Of a DNA stretch of 64,000 nucleotides, positions 13,345 to 22,917 are shown piece after piece. The notes under the pieces were generated by a model. The model made no database searches, had not been told where the DNA came from, and worked only from the letters and a program-made list of their open reading frames with translations. The DNA comes from Diphasiastrum complanatum (lineage: Eukaryota > Streptophyta > Lycopodiopsida > Lycopodiales > Lycopodiaceae): NCBI GenBank assembly GCA_029204225.1, contig CM055108.1:48680996-48744995 (forward strand), given 5' to 3'. A program made the position numbers and the translations under genes. The first letter of the stretch is position 1; each line of letters begins with the position of its first letter.

Positions 13345-13684
13345 TGTTGATTTCACACGTGTGGACTGTCCACAACATGTACTTGTGATCTCCTATGGTG
13401 TGTAGATTTACCAAGATCAAGACTAGATTGAGATTCAAGATCTATCTTTGATTCTATGGCAAAAACACACTACCACATGCATTCAATCACTTTCAACTCT
13501 CACTCACACGTGTGGGAAGTGTTCCAAAAGTAATCTAAGTAAAAACAAGCTGCTCTCCTTGGGTAGAGAGAGAAAATCATCAATAGCTCTCGGGTAGAGA
13601 GAGAAAGGTAGAAATCCAATGACACTCAAAATCCACTCAATCTCAAAATTAATTAAATCCAAATGAGGAGTACAATGATACTAG
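13345..13684 (-). repeat. 5' LTR of the deleted copia, first part
   Basis: On the plus strand it begins TGTTGATTTCACACGTGTGG and is a diverged relative of the LTR at 51407-52019 (shared acatgtactt-tgatctcct, gatcaagactag and gggtagagagag blocks). A younger copia has inserted at 13680-13684. The LTR sequence resumes at 20115, where GTAGATCCACGAG continues the alignment. Confidence 0.8.
13680..13684. other. Target site duplication, left copy (ACTAG)
   Basis: ACTAG flanks the left LTR and is repeated exactly at 20115-20119. Confidence 0.95.
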
Positions 13685-14339
13685 TGTGAAAATTGTCAAC
13701 ATTTCCTAGCTAGTTTGAGGCCTAAATTGGCTAAAATTGTAAATAGTTTTGGTTCTGGAGTTTCACACGTGTGAACCAGGCCACAATGTTTTTATTTACT
13801 ATATTTTTTCAGTATGATGAAGTGTCAAACTTCATACCCTTCAAAATGAGACCATTTTGATGTATTTTGGTCATATAAGCCATTTTTAGCTATTTTTCCT
13901 ATATAGGGAATATCTAGGGTCAAGTACCTTCTAGAGAGAGGAGAGAGAGTCATCTTCCTCATCCATAAATAGTAGGGAAGTCGTGGAGAACAGGTTGGAG
14001 AAACCTTTTGTATGCTTCATTGAGATCAATAGATCATTGTCATTGTTTCTTCCTCCATTGAGAGCATTGTTGTGTGTATTGTCTTCAAGCTATTGTGTAT
14101 GATCTTAGGTGCTTTCCAAAAGTGGTAGGCTGATGTATTATGGACTGTATAATGCTATTTTGGGCCGCACTTGATGTTTATGGAAGTTTCCATTTGTGAT
14201 AAATGCTTTTTGATCAAGTTCTTTGCATTCTAGGTAGCATAGAATGTGTTGCCAATTCCTAGCTTATGTAGTTTGGAGTGCAAGCATTCAAGCCAATGAT
14301 CTTGGAGTTTAGATCCACTTAGGATCTGTATTTTTCACA
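13685..14339 (+). repeat. 5' LTR of the young copia
   Basis: This 655-bp LTR is bounded by TGTGAAAA...TTTTCACA. It contains a perfect 14-bp palindrome, TTCACACGTGTGAA, at 13762-13775 around a CACGTG G-box, and a TATATAGGG stretch near 13900 that could be the promoter TATA region. Confidence 0.97.
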
Positions 14340-14351
14340 TGGTATCAGAGC
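14340..14351 (+). other. Primer-binding site for initiator Met-tRNA
   Basis: TGGTATCAGAGC follows the 5' LTR directly and is the standard plant copia primer site. Confidence 0.95.
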
Positions 14352-15511
14352 TGGTTGGCTTCTATTTACAGTAAGTATTCCATTTTTGGTGATATTTGGA
14401 TGTTTGATCAAGTTCTAGCATGATTTTGCATTGCTTTGTTGATCAAATCTTACTAACCTTTGTTTTGTGAGTTGAACTTGTGGATCAAAAGCATATTTCA
14501 GGTCTATTGAAGATCAGAGGCTGAAAAGAAACTATTTTGGATCAGATCATAACACCTAATCATTTGTGATTGTGAGGCTTGTGCATATTCAATACTAACA
14601 ATGTTCTTTTCAATCCTATTGTTGACAATCTCCATTCTTGGATGAACACTCTCCTTAAGTGGATGAAACTTCTCCTTAAGTGGATGACAAATGCTCTTTT
14701 GAGTGAGTTGTAATTCTCCTAAAGGCTGAGCAAAGCTCCCATTTGGATGAAAGATCCCCTTTTTTGGGTGAACATATTGTAAGCTCCATTGTGAAGAGCA
14801 TATTGTAAAGATTGTCATCAATTTTGGCATAAATTTTGGTGTACTTTGTTGAGCATGTAAGTAACTCTCCTTATGTAATTTGATTGGAGCATTTGCTGGA
14901 AGGTGTTAACCATTATGCAAGTGTGTTTTCAGGTTCTTAACAGGTTGAGGAACATTCTCATGTGAAGTGATCTTAGATCTACATCTAAACACCAAGATTT
15001 GACAAGATAGTGAAGCTAGTCTTGTGATTCACTAAGTGTGCTCATTCATTCACCTCTAAATCTTGTATTTATCACTTGCTGGAGTTTATAAACTTTTAGA
15101 AGTGTGGTTTACATGTGGTTTTACAGGCTGAATCAATATCTTAGTGTGTTGATCATATGTTGATCAAGTTTGTTCATTACTAGGTAATCTTGGCATCCTA
15201 GTTTTGGGTATTTTCTAAGAATGCAAGTAACTCTTCACACCATAACTTGATTTGGTCACTTGCTGGAAAGTTTGAGAGCTTAAGCAAGAGTGTGTTCAGG
15301 TTGGTTTGATTTTGTAATCCATTCTTAGTGTGTGCAAAGTGTTGCATGTGTTTCAATCTTCCTTTCTATGCTTGGAAACCATCTAGGTTCAAGATAGAAG
15401 TGTTTTAGGGTCCTAAATCTTCATAGATCTCTTTATCTATCATTTGTTGAGAGAAAAGTGAGTGCTAAGTGCTTTAGGACAGAACCTAAAAGTTGAAGAA
15501 ACATTAGAATC
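14352..15511 (+). other. Leader of the young copia
   Basis: About 1.16 kb lies between the primer site and gag. No long ORF is seen on the element strand. The leader would contain packaging and translation signals, which I cannot pinpoint. A 108-codon minus-strand ORF (14504-14830) has no support. Confidence 0.7.
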
Positions 15512-17206
15512 ATGGCTTCCAATGGTGGGATCATGCTAGAGTCTAGTGAAAGGTTGAGTTCATCAAACTACTCTACTTGGAAAGTGAGGATGGAGTCCTT
15601 ACTTGAGTTGAATGAACTCATGGACATAGTTGCAGAAATTGAAGAGAGACCTCTCACACTTCAAGAGCAACAAAGGTTTGATAAGAAGGCCAAAAGGGCT
15701 CTTCATATCATTAAAATGAATGTTACAAATGAACTTCTCGAGGAAGTTGGAAAGTGTCAAAGTGCAAGTGAGGCATGGAATGCCTTAAAGAAGCTCTTTG
15801 AATCAAAGTCCACATCTAGGGTATTGACCCTAAGGAGACAAATATTTTCTAGTAGGCAAAGAGAGGGTGAAAGTGCTCATGCATTTATCTTGAGAGTTAA
15901 GTCCCTAAGTGATGATTTAGCATGCATTGATGAGAACATAAAAGATGGTGAAATAGTCCAAGTTATGTTGAATGGTTTGCTAAATGAACATGCTAACCTT
16001 GTGCAAAGTTTTGCCATTCAAAGAGTCTTGCCAAGTGTGGTTGACTTGCAAGAAATCTTATTGGCTGAAGAACATAGGTTGCAATCAAAGCTTGATGGTG
16101 CATCCTTGCAAGGTGGAGGTGAAGAGGCTTTCTTCACAAAAGGCAAATTCAAGGGCAAAGGTAAAGGCAAAGGGAAATGGTCCAAAGGTGGTAACTTTGA
16201 TCATGATGATCACTCTTCCTCTTCCTCTTCTACTAAGAACAATAAGTCAAAGTTCAAGTGCTTTTATTGTGGGATAAAAGGTCATTTTGCAAATGAATGT
16301 TATAAGAAGAAAAGAGAGCAAGGAGAGAGGCAAGGAAATCTTACAATAGATGAGGAAGAACATAACACATGTGAATCACTTGTTATGACTTCAAGTTTGT
16401 TAGCCAACATAGATGATAATGATCCTTGGTGGATTGATAGTGGAGCCTCATCTCACATGACAAGACATAAGGAATACTTTACATCCTTATTGTCTTATGA
16501 GGGAGAAGGTAACATCATCTACACTGCAAATGATGGTCAATGTGACATCAAAGGCATAGGCACTATTCCTATTTCCCTTTCAACAAATAGGAAAGCAAAT
16601 CTTGAAAATGTTTTGTACATTCCTTCAATCACTAAGAATTTGCTTAGTGTAAGTCAAATGATTGACAAAGGACTTGATGTGGAGTTCATTGGAGATGCAT
16701 GTTTGATAAGTAAATGTGGATCCTTGATTGCTCAAGGTAGGAGGCATGGTAAACTTTTCAAGCTTGATGCATGTGTGATCTCTAATCATGAAGGATGTAT
16801 GGCTAGGGAGCAATTGACAAACCAAGAAGTTTGGCACAAGAGGTTGGGCCATCCCAACTTCAAATCTTTGGAGGTAATGGCAAAGAAAGAGCTTGTTCTT
16901 GGTCTCCCTAAAAGTCTTGTTGCAAACAATAGTGTTTGTGAACATTGTGCCTTGTCCAAATCTCATAGACTTGCTTATTCTAGATCTACTTCTAGATCTA
17001 AGAAGCTTTTCAACTTGTGCATTCTGATATTCATTCTTCTAGTACAACTAGCAATGGTGGGGCAAAGATGTATGCAACTTTCATTGATGACTTTAGTAGG
17101 TATACTTGGATCTATCTTCTTAAAAGTAAGGATGAAGTGTTTGCTGCATTTGTCAAGTTCAAGAATGAAATGGAAAACCAATTCAATACAAAGATCAAAT
17201 GCTTAA
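15512..17206 (+). CDS. Copia gag-protease-GAG-pre-integrase polyprotein
   Basis: The protein encapsidates element RNA and matures the polyprotein. It starts MASNGGIMLESSERL with the gag signature NYSTWKVRMESLLELNELMD and the UBN2 region (ALHIIKMNVTNELLEEVGK, SRVLTLRRQIFSS). A lysine/glycine run then precedes one zinc knuckle, CFYCGIKGHFANEC (residues 250-263). The aspartic protease site WWIDSGASSHM has its catalytic Asp at residue 309, followed by VLYIPSITKNLLSVSQM. The GAG-pre-integrase zinc region VWHKRLGHPNF...CEHCALSK ends at about residue 485. The last about 65 codons are a shifted-frame tail, because the integrase core continues in the next frame. Start choice: the ATG matches the related gag at 34058. 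The domain order is that of an intact copia. Confidence 0.93.
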   Translation: MASNGGIMLESSERLSSSNYSTWKVRMESLLELNELMDIVAEIEERPLTLQEQQRFDKKAKRALHIIKMNVTNELLEEVGKCQSASEAWNALKKLFESKSTSRVLTLRRQIFSSRQREGESAHAFILRVKSLSDDLACIDENIKDGEIVQVMLNGLLNEHANLVQSFAIQRVLPSVVDLQEILLAEEHRLQSKLDGASLQGGGEEAFFTKGKFKGKGKGKGKWSKGGNFDHDDHSSSSSSTKNNKSKFKCFYCGIKGHFANECYKKKREQGERQGNLTIDEEEHNTCESLVMTSSLLANIDDNDPWWIDSGASSHMTRHKEYFTSLLSYEGEGNIIYTANDGQCDIKGIGTIPISLSTNRKANLENVLYIPSITKNLLSVSQMIDKGLDVEFIGDACLISKCGSLIAQGRRHGKLFKLDACVISNHEGCMAREQLTNQEVWHKRLGHPNFKSLEVMAKKELVLGLPKSLVANNSVCEHCALSKSHRLAYSRSTSRSKKLFNLCILIFILLVQLAMVGQRCMQLSLMTLVGILGSIFLKVRMKCLLHLSSSRMKWKTNSIQRSNA

Positions 17207-19464
17207 GATCTGATAATGGAGGGGAATACACCTCAAATAGGTTCAAAGACTTTTGTATAGCACATGGGATTAAGAGGGAGATGTCTAGTCCTAGGACTCC
17301 ACAACAGAATGGAGTGGCCGAGAGGAAGAATAGAACCCTTTGTGAATGTGCCAAGGCAATGAGACTACATGCTAATCTTGCTAAGTCTTTTTGGGGGGAA
17401 GCTTTAGCATGTGCTAACTATCTATGTAATAGATGGACAAGTGCTTCCTTGGATGGTAAAACTCCTCATGAGGTTCTTTATGGTAGAAGGCCGAGTGTCA
17501 AGCATTGTAGGATCTTTGGAAGTACATGTTTTGTCAATATCACACTTGATGATAGAACTAAAGAAGATCCTTCATCAAAGAAGGGTGTGTTTGTTGGCTA
17601 TAGTGAAGTAAGCAAGGCTTACAAAGTGTACATTCCTTCTACAAAGAAAGTTGTCATAAGTAGGGATGTCATCTTTCATGAAGAGAATGTTTCCAATGTT
17701 GTTGATGTTGATGTTGATGTGCCTACTAATCATCATGATGTGCAAGATGTCTTGGATGAAGATGGAGATGCCACTCCAAAGCAAACTTCAAGGAAGACTC
17801 AAAGGCAAAGGGCTAAGCCATCAAGGCTAACCTATGATGAAAAAGGAAAGCAAGTGGTGGACAACTCTAACTTTGCTTTTCTTACCTCTTTTGATGAACC
17901 AACTTGTGTAGGTGAAGCAATTCAAAAGAAGGAATGGATCCAAGCCATGGATCATGAGCATCAAGCACTCATCAAAAGCAACACATGGAGGTTGGTAAAG
18001 CTTCCAAAGGACAAGAAGGCAATTGGTTGTAAGTGGATCTTCAAGATCAAGACAAATCAAGATGGATCAATCAACAAGTACAAGGCAAGGTTGGTGGCAA
18101 AGGGGTATGCTCAAGAATATGGTATTGACTATGATGAGACCTTTGCACCCGTGGCAAAGATGGTAACTATTCGAATCCTAATCTCTCTTGCAACTCTTTA
18201 TGATTGGGATATGTGGCAAATGGATGTTACTAATGCCTTCTTGAATGGTGATCTTGAAGAAGATATTTACATGGAGCAACCCGAGGGCTATGTTTCACAT
18301 GATGAGCCTAATCATGTGTGCTATCTCCAAAAGAGTTTGTATGGGCTAAAGCAAGCACCAAGGAGTTGGTATGCTAAGCTCAATTCCTTCTTACTTTCTC
18401 AAAACTTTGTTATGAGTGAGTATGATCATTCTCTCTACTTTAGATTGAATGAAAATGATATCACTTTACTTTTGATCTATGTTGATGACATTATCTTAAG
18501 TGGTGGTAACAATCTAGATATAGATGAAATCAAGATGGCACTCAAAAGAGAGTTTGAAATTCAAGATCTTGGTAAACTTCATTATATCTTAGGAATAGAG
18601 ATTATTAGAACTTCTAAATCTACATTCATATGTCAAGAAAAGTATGTTAACTCTATTCTAAAAAGGTTTCATATGGAAGATTGTAAAGTTGTTTCTACTC
18701 CTATGGAATCAAATGTAAAGCTAACTACAAGAAGTAATGAAAGATCCTTCAAGGACATTACTCTCTATAGAAAGCTAATAGGATCTCTTATATGGTTAAC
18801 CATCACAAGACCTGATCTAAGCTTTGTGGTTGGTAAACTAAGTCAATTTATGCAAGATCCTAGTGAGGCTCATTGGAAGCTAGGAAAGAGAGTACTTAGA
18901 TACATCTCGGGATCTAGAGATTTTGGCATCTTGTATGGAGGTACTACACCTAACCTTTGTGGATTTTCAGATTCAGATTTTGCAGGTGATCAAATGGATA
19001 GGAAGTCAACAAGTGCCTTTGCAATCTATCTTGGAGATGGAGTGGTCTCATGGCTATCAAAGAAGCAACCAACTATCTCTCTATCTTCCACCGAAGCCGA
19101 GTACAAGGCATTAACAACATGCACCAAGGAGATTCTTTGGATCAAGAGGATGTTATTGGATCTTCACTTGCTGGAACCAGAGAAGACTCCAATCATACTT
19201 TGTGATAACCTTTCAGCCCAAAGCTTGGCAAGCAATCCTGTTTTTCATGCAAGGAGCAAGCACATTGAGATTGCTCACCATTTTGTGAGAGATCAAGTCA
19301 TTGCCAAAGAGGTGGAGCTTCAACATGTCTCTTCAAAGGAGTGTGTGGCTGATATCTTCACCAAACCATTGGGAAAGGACCTATATTTAATGCATAGATC
19401 TAATCTTGGAATGTGCTCAAAGACTATGTTGAAACTAGCATCCAATGTTGAAGAGGGAGTGTGA
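17017..19464 (+). CDS. Copia integrase-reverse transcriptase-RNase H polyprotein
   Basis: This frame carries the enzymes for copying and inserting the element. The integrase catalytic residues are D4 (HSDIHS), D66 (RSDNGGEY) and E102 (NGVAERKN), the last two with the classic 35-residue spacing. An integrase C-terminal part and a linker with acidic repeats (DVDVDVPT) follow. RT includes WIFKIKTNQDGSINKYKARL, DVTNAFLNGDLEEDIYMEQP and the intact YVDD box at residues 488-491. RNase H includes SLSSTEAEYKALT, CDNLSAQSLA and RSKHIEIAHHF, ending with DIFTKPLGKD. The stop codon overlaps the first bases of the 3' LTR. The Met at 17017 is only the first Met after the frame change near 17010; the natural protein is probably one fused polyprotein. 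All catalytic residues I can check are present. Confidence 0.93.
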   Translation: MHSDIHSSSTTSNGGAKMYATFIDDFSRYTWIYLLKSKDEVFAAFVKFKNEMENQFNTKIKCLRSDNGGEYTSNRFKDFCIAHGIKREMSSPRTPQQNGVAERKNRTLCECAKAMRLHANLAKSFWGEALACANYLCNRWTSASLDGKTPHEVLYGRRPSVKHCRIFGSTCFVNITLDDRTKEDPSSKKGVFVGYSEVSKAYKVYIPSTKKVVISRDVIFHEENVSNVVDVDVDVPTNHHDVQDVLDEDGDATPKQTSRKTQRQRAKPSRLTYDEKGKQVVDNSNFAFLTSFDEPTCVGEAIQKKEWIQAMDHEHQALIKSNTWRLVKLPKDKKAIGCKWIFKIKTNQDGSINKYKARLVAKGYAQEYGIDYDETFAPVAKMVTIRILISLATLYDWDMWQMDVTNAFLNGDLEEDIYMEQPEGYVSHDEPNHVCYLQKSLYGLKQAPRSWYAKLNSFLLSQNFVMSEYDHSLYFRLNENDITLLLIYVDDIILSGGNNLDIDEIKMALKREFEIQDLGKLHYILGIEIIRTSKSTFICQEKYVNSILKRFHMEDCKVVSTPMESNVKLTTRSNERSFKDITLYRKLIGSLIWLTITRPDLSFVVGKLSQFMQDPSEAHWKLGKRVLRYISGSRDFGILYGGTTPNLCGFSDSDFAGDQMDRKSTSAFAIYLGDGVVSWLSKKQPTISLSSTEAEYKALTTCTKEILWIKRMLLDLHLLEPEKTPIILCDNLSAQSLASNPVFHARSKHIEIAHHFVRDQVIAKEVELQHVSSKECVADIFTKPLGKDLYLMHRSNLGMCSKTMLKLASNVEEGV
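19451..19459 (+). other. Polypurine tract of the young copia
   Basis: AAGAGGGAG directly precedes the TGTG start of the 3' LTR and overlaps the end of pol. Confidence 0.9.
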
Positions 19465-20114
19465 AAATTGTCAACATTTCCTAGCTAGTTTGAGGCCTAA
19501 ATTGGCTAAAATTGTAAATAGTTTTGGTTCTGGAGTTTCACACGTGTGAACCAGGCCACAATGTTTTTATTTACTGTATTTTTTCAGTATGATGAAGTGT
19601 CAAACTTCATACCCTTCAAAATGAGACCATTTTGATGTATTTTGGTCATATAAGCCATTTTTAGCTATTTTTCCTATATAGGGAATATCTAGGGTCAAGT
19701 ACCTTCTAGAGAGAGGAGAGAGAGTCATCTTCCTCATCCATAAATAGTAGGGAAGTCGTGGAGAACAGGTTGGAGAAACCTTTTGTATGCTTCATTGAGA
19801 TCAATAGATCATTGTCATTGTTTCTTCCTCCATTGAGAGCATTGTTGTGTGTATTGTCTTCAAGCTATTGTGTATGATCTTAGGTGCTTTCCAAAAGTGG
19901 TAGGCTGATGTATTATGGACTGTATAATGCTATTTTGGGCCGCACTTGATGTTTATGGAAGTTTCCATTTGTGATAAATGCTTTTTGATCAAGTTCTTTG
20001 CATTCTAGGTAGCATAGAATGTGTTGCCAATTCCTAGCTTATGTAGTTTGGAGTGCAAGCATTCAAGCCAATGATCTTGGAGTTTAGATCCACTTAGGAT
20101 CTGTATTTTTCACA
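19460..20114 (+). repeat. 3' LTR of the young copia
   Basis: At 655 bp it matches the 5' LTR at every position I compared, except G at 19576 where the left copy has A at 13801. It carries the same G-box palindrome at 19537-19550. Confidence 0.97.
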
Positions 20115-20119
20115 ACTAG
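20115..20119. other. Target site duplication, right copy (ACTAG)
   Basis: ACTAG directly follows the right LTR and matches 13680-13684. Confidence 0.95.
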
Positions 20120-20180
20120 TAGATCCACGAGCTACCACTATGCTTAACTATGATTGGAGCACACTTTGCCACCTCTTAAT
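20120..20180 (-). repeat. 5' LTR of the deleted copia, second part
   Basis: This continues the LTR interrupted at 13684: together they align with GAGTACAT...ATAGATCCATGGA of the LTR near 51705-51730. The match fades after about 20180, where histone-like sequence begins. Confidence 0.6.
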
Positions 20181-20705
20181 CCTATTGATCCATGCACCTC
20201 TAAAATCTATTGGACCATTTTCAAACAAACCTCAAATTCTATTGGACCACTCATGGTTCCACTTCTAAATCCTATTGGACCTCTTAAACTTCATCAAATT
20301 CCACTAGTACCCCTACTGTTAATCCTCCACGGTAGACCAGGGGTAACAAGAGCAGATGGCTGAAAATATCAGAGATCCACCTTGAAACTAATACCAAGGG
20401 CACCATTCTATAGAATTGTCCATCTGATTACCCAGAATAATCTGTAGAGTGATGTCAGGTTTACACCTAGAGCATTGTAGTGTTTGTAGGAGTCCGCGGA
20501 GGACTATTGGCTCTCTTTTTTTAGGATTCTTTTTCGCTTTCCATCCATGCCAAATGGTATACCATAATGTCCAAAAATTTTCAAATTTTATATAGAATGA
20601 GGGAGAGATTTTGTAGACTTCACAAGGGTGAACCTGATGCTGCCCAGGACAAACCCCTTGATAGGACCAACCTTCCCACTAAGAGGCCTTGCAAGCAACC
20701 TACCC
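20154..20705 (+). pseudogene. Centromeric-type histone H3 (CENH3-like) pseudogene
   Basis: Histone H3 is the nucleosome core protein. Read from about 20319, the frame gives HGRPGVTRADG-stop-KYQRST, which aligns to the H3 alpha-N region. LIPRAPFYRIVHLITQ, SDVRFTPRAL and ESAEDYW (alpha-1, loop 1, alpha-2) follow. After a one-base frame change near 20530 comes IHAKWYTIMSKNFQ (alpha-3). The features LIPxAPF, TPxAL, E-[AS]-AEDY and a loop 1 one residue longer than canonical H3 are typical of the centromeric variant. In-frame stops lie at 20361 (TGA), 20445, 20478 and 20487 (all TAG). The upstream open frame from 20154 keeps roughly the length of an H3 tail but little of its sequence. The alpha-3 frame runs on about 40 codons beyond the histone fold to a TGA near 20704. 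H3 ancestry is strong; the centromeric type is probable. Confidence 0.75.
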
Positions 20706-21169
20706 ATATGATATTGCAAGGGATTCCATGAAAGAAGTATCATTTCTCAGCAATTTTTTTCTGCAAGGCATCAAGGACAACAACGACACTTTGTCGCACT
20801 GTATCCTTGGTGCTCACCTGCTGTGAAATTTTTTATGATGCCTTATCATACCAAGTATGTCTATCTCTTTACTTGTCTACTTCTTTACTTCTAATTACTG
20901 TATCGTTTATCTAATGGAATTCTTCATGGTTTTTTGCAGTGATCACTGGAGTTTAATTGTAATTTCTGTAAAAATCACAAATAATAATATCGTAAATCTT
21001 TTTTGTGTAAAGATGAATTTGTCGCGAAACTGGTTTCGTTTCTTTGTCGTAAACAATTTTGTTTCTTTTGAATTTTCTTTTGTGCGAAAGCTTCACAAGA
21101 ACCTAGACACACGACTCCACATCACAGAACAAACGAAACTACTCATCACAGAACAGATTCCATTCTAGC

Positions 21170-21480
21170 AATCAAGATAGATCAATTATCAGTTTGATTT
21201 TTAGAGCGAGATTGTCAGTGTCTCGCTCATTGGCGGCCTGATGCTCTACTCTTTCATTGTGTTTTGCTCGTTGGCAGACTTTCATGCACACCTCTTTTTG
21301 TTTTTTTTGGTCTTTTTCTTATCTGTTCTACTCACGCACATTCTTTGTGTGTGTTTTGATCCAAAAAATATAGGTTTATCTCCATTGTGTGGAGTTTACA
21401 AGATAGCTAAATAGAGAATTACAAGAGTAGTTAATGCTAATCGACTAGTCATGCCTCATTTTGCCTCATTGACTCGATCT
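21170..21480. other. Flank between the Ulp1-like His exon and the copia fragment
   Basis: This AT-rich stretch holds no gene. It may include LTR-like sequence of the minus-strand copia, but no clear TG...CA boundary is visible. Confidence 0.35.
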
Positions 21481-22917
21481 CCTCTGACATTGCCTGCTTT
21501 CAATATTCTCCCTCTGGACTCTGGACAGCTTCTTGATATGTTGTTGGCTCTTCAGTGAAGCTGCAATACCCGAACTGCGTATCTTCGCTCCACTGAAAGT
21601 TGTTAAAGTAACGGTCTCGAGGTCTTCTTTGTCTTGTTGACCTTCTAGGTTCATTTCGTCGCTGCTCGAACGTTTTTTGTTCATGGGGTTGATCTTCTGC
21701 TTCCTGCTGCTCTGGAGTCTGTGGCTCTGCATTCTGATTTGATGTTTGCCCTCGATCTCCCTCTTGAATAGGTAGCAGTGTGAAGATCTTATGGCCTCTT
21801 TTATCTTTTAGTCCAAGGAATGTGGACTCATCGAACTTCACATCTCTGTTCGAAACAACCTTTTTCATGATTGGATCGTAGAGTCTATACACTTGTGATC
21901 CGTTTGAGTACCCGACCATGATCGTTTGTTCTGATTTGTCATCGAGCTTGCTTCTTTTTTCTTTTGGAATGTGCTTATATGCTGCACATCCGAACACACG
22001 TATGTATGATAGATCAGACTTTCTACTTGTCCACATTTCGTATGGCATCTTATCTTCCAGCGATGTCATTGTGGATCTGTTCTGCAGGTGTACTGCTGCA
22101 GCTATTGCCTCAGTCCAGAATTGACTTGGCAATTGTGACATCATGCATTTGGCTCCTTTGACTAGCATTTTGTTTTTTCTTTCTACGACACCATTATATT
22201 CTGGTGTGTATGTAGGAGTAAACTGGTGTTCTATCCCCTGTTCTTGGCAGAATTTTAAAATTTTTTTGCTTTGGTATTCACCTCCATTGTCAGATCCGAG
22301 AATCTGTATCTTCTTTGAGGTGTGTCGCTCTGTAAATGCCATGGACTTCTTGAAGGAATCAAACACTTCAAATTTATTCTTTAGGTAGTAGATCGTGGTC
22401 ATCCGATTGTAATTATCTATGAATGTCAGAAAATACCTCGAACTTGAGAGCAAATCCATCTTCATCGGTCCACAGACATCTGAGTGGACGAGCTCAAGAA
22501 CTTTCTTGGCTCTTCTTCCCTCATGTGTGAATGGATTCCGATGTTGTTTGCCCTTTTGACAAGCTTTGCAGAAGTTAGTTTTGGGCCTTGATATCTTGAG
22601 ACCTATGACTATGTCTTTCTTGCACATGTCATGCAGGCTCCGCATATTCAGATGATACATTCTCCTATGCCAGAGCTGATCTTCATTTTCTGATGCATTT
22701 AATATGCTATTAGAGTTGCTGATTATCTTGGCCTAGTAGAGGTTTCCTTCTCTGCATCCAACCGTCAGCAACTTGTTTGTCGTTTTCTCGATCATGCGGC
22801 ATGCATTGTCGTCGAACAAAACTCAAATTCCAAGATTTGTCATCTTTGAGATTGATAGCAGATCTTTTCTTAGTGAATGCACATTGTGAAAAAGTTGCAA
22901 GAGTTCACCATTTCTAA
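21440..22917 (-). pseudogene. Copia integrase fragment inserted in the Ulp1-like gene
   Basis: Read right to left: the end of the protease region (LRKDLLSISKMTNLGI, 22823-22870), then GAG-pre-integrase (LWHRRMYHLNMRSL) and a long open integrase frame of 386 codons (22660 to 21500). The integrase shows CKACQKGKQHR (zinc region), HSDVCGP (first Asp), GSDNGGEY (second Asp) and EYNGVVERKN (Glu), then the tail HIPKEKRSKLDD and an acidic, Q/E-rich linker. RT begins (KQAMSEEIESM) after a TGA near 21500 and stops near 21440. Gag, RT core and RNase H are absent. All three catalytic residues survive, so the integrase reading frame is well kept, although the element is clearly a fragment. Confidence 0.88.

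Larger units (their letters stand above)
13685..20114 (+). mobile_element. Young, structurally complete Ty1/copia retrotransposon (6430 bp)
   Basis: The element has two 655-bp LTRs (13685-14339 and 19460-20114) that begin TGTGAAAA and end TTTTCACA. It also has a TGGTATCAGAGC primer-binding site, a polypurine tract and a perfect 5-bp target duplication ACTAG (13680-13684 and 20115-20119). Aligning the two LTRs by eye, I find one substitution: A at 13801 against G at 19576. Such identity means very recent insertion. It encodes gag-protease (15512-17206 frame) and integrase-RT-RNase H (17017-19464 frame), separated by a one-base frame change near 17010. The target is the LTR of an older, opposite-strand copia. 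With the frame break it may be non-autonomous, or the break may be an assembly error. The minus-strand remnant at 32982-34058 is the same family. Confidence 0.97.

Noticed and set aside
16625-16966. Minus-strand 113-codon ORF inside the young copia
   Set aside because: It is the antisense shadow of the protease and GAG-pre-integrase coding region.
20319-20626. A functional canonical histone H3 gene
   Set aside because: It has four in-frame stops and a frame change, and loop 1 and alpha-1 motifs differ from canonical H3.
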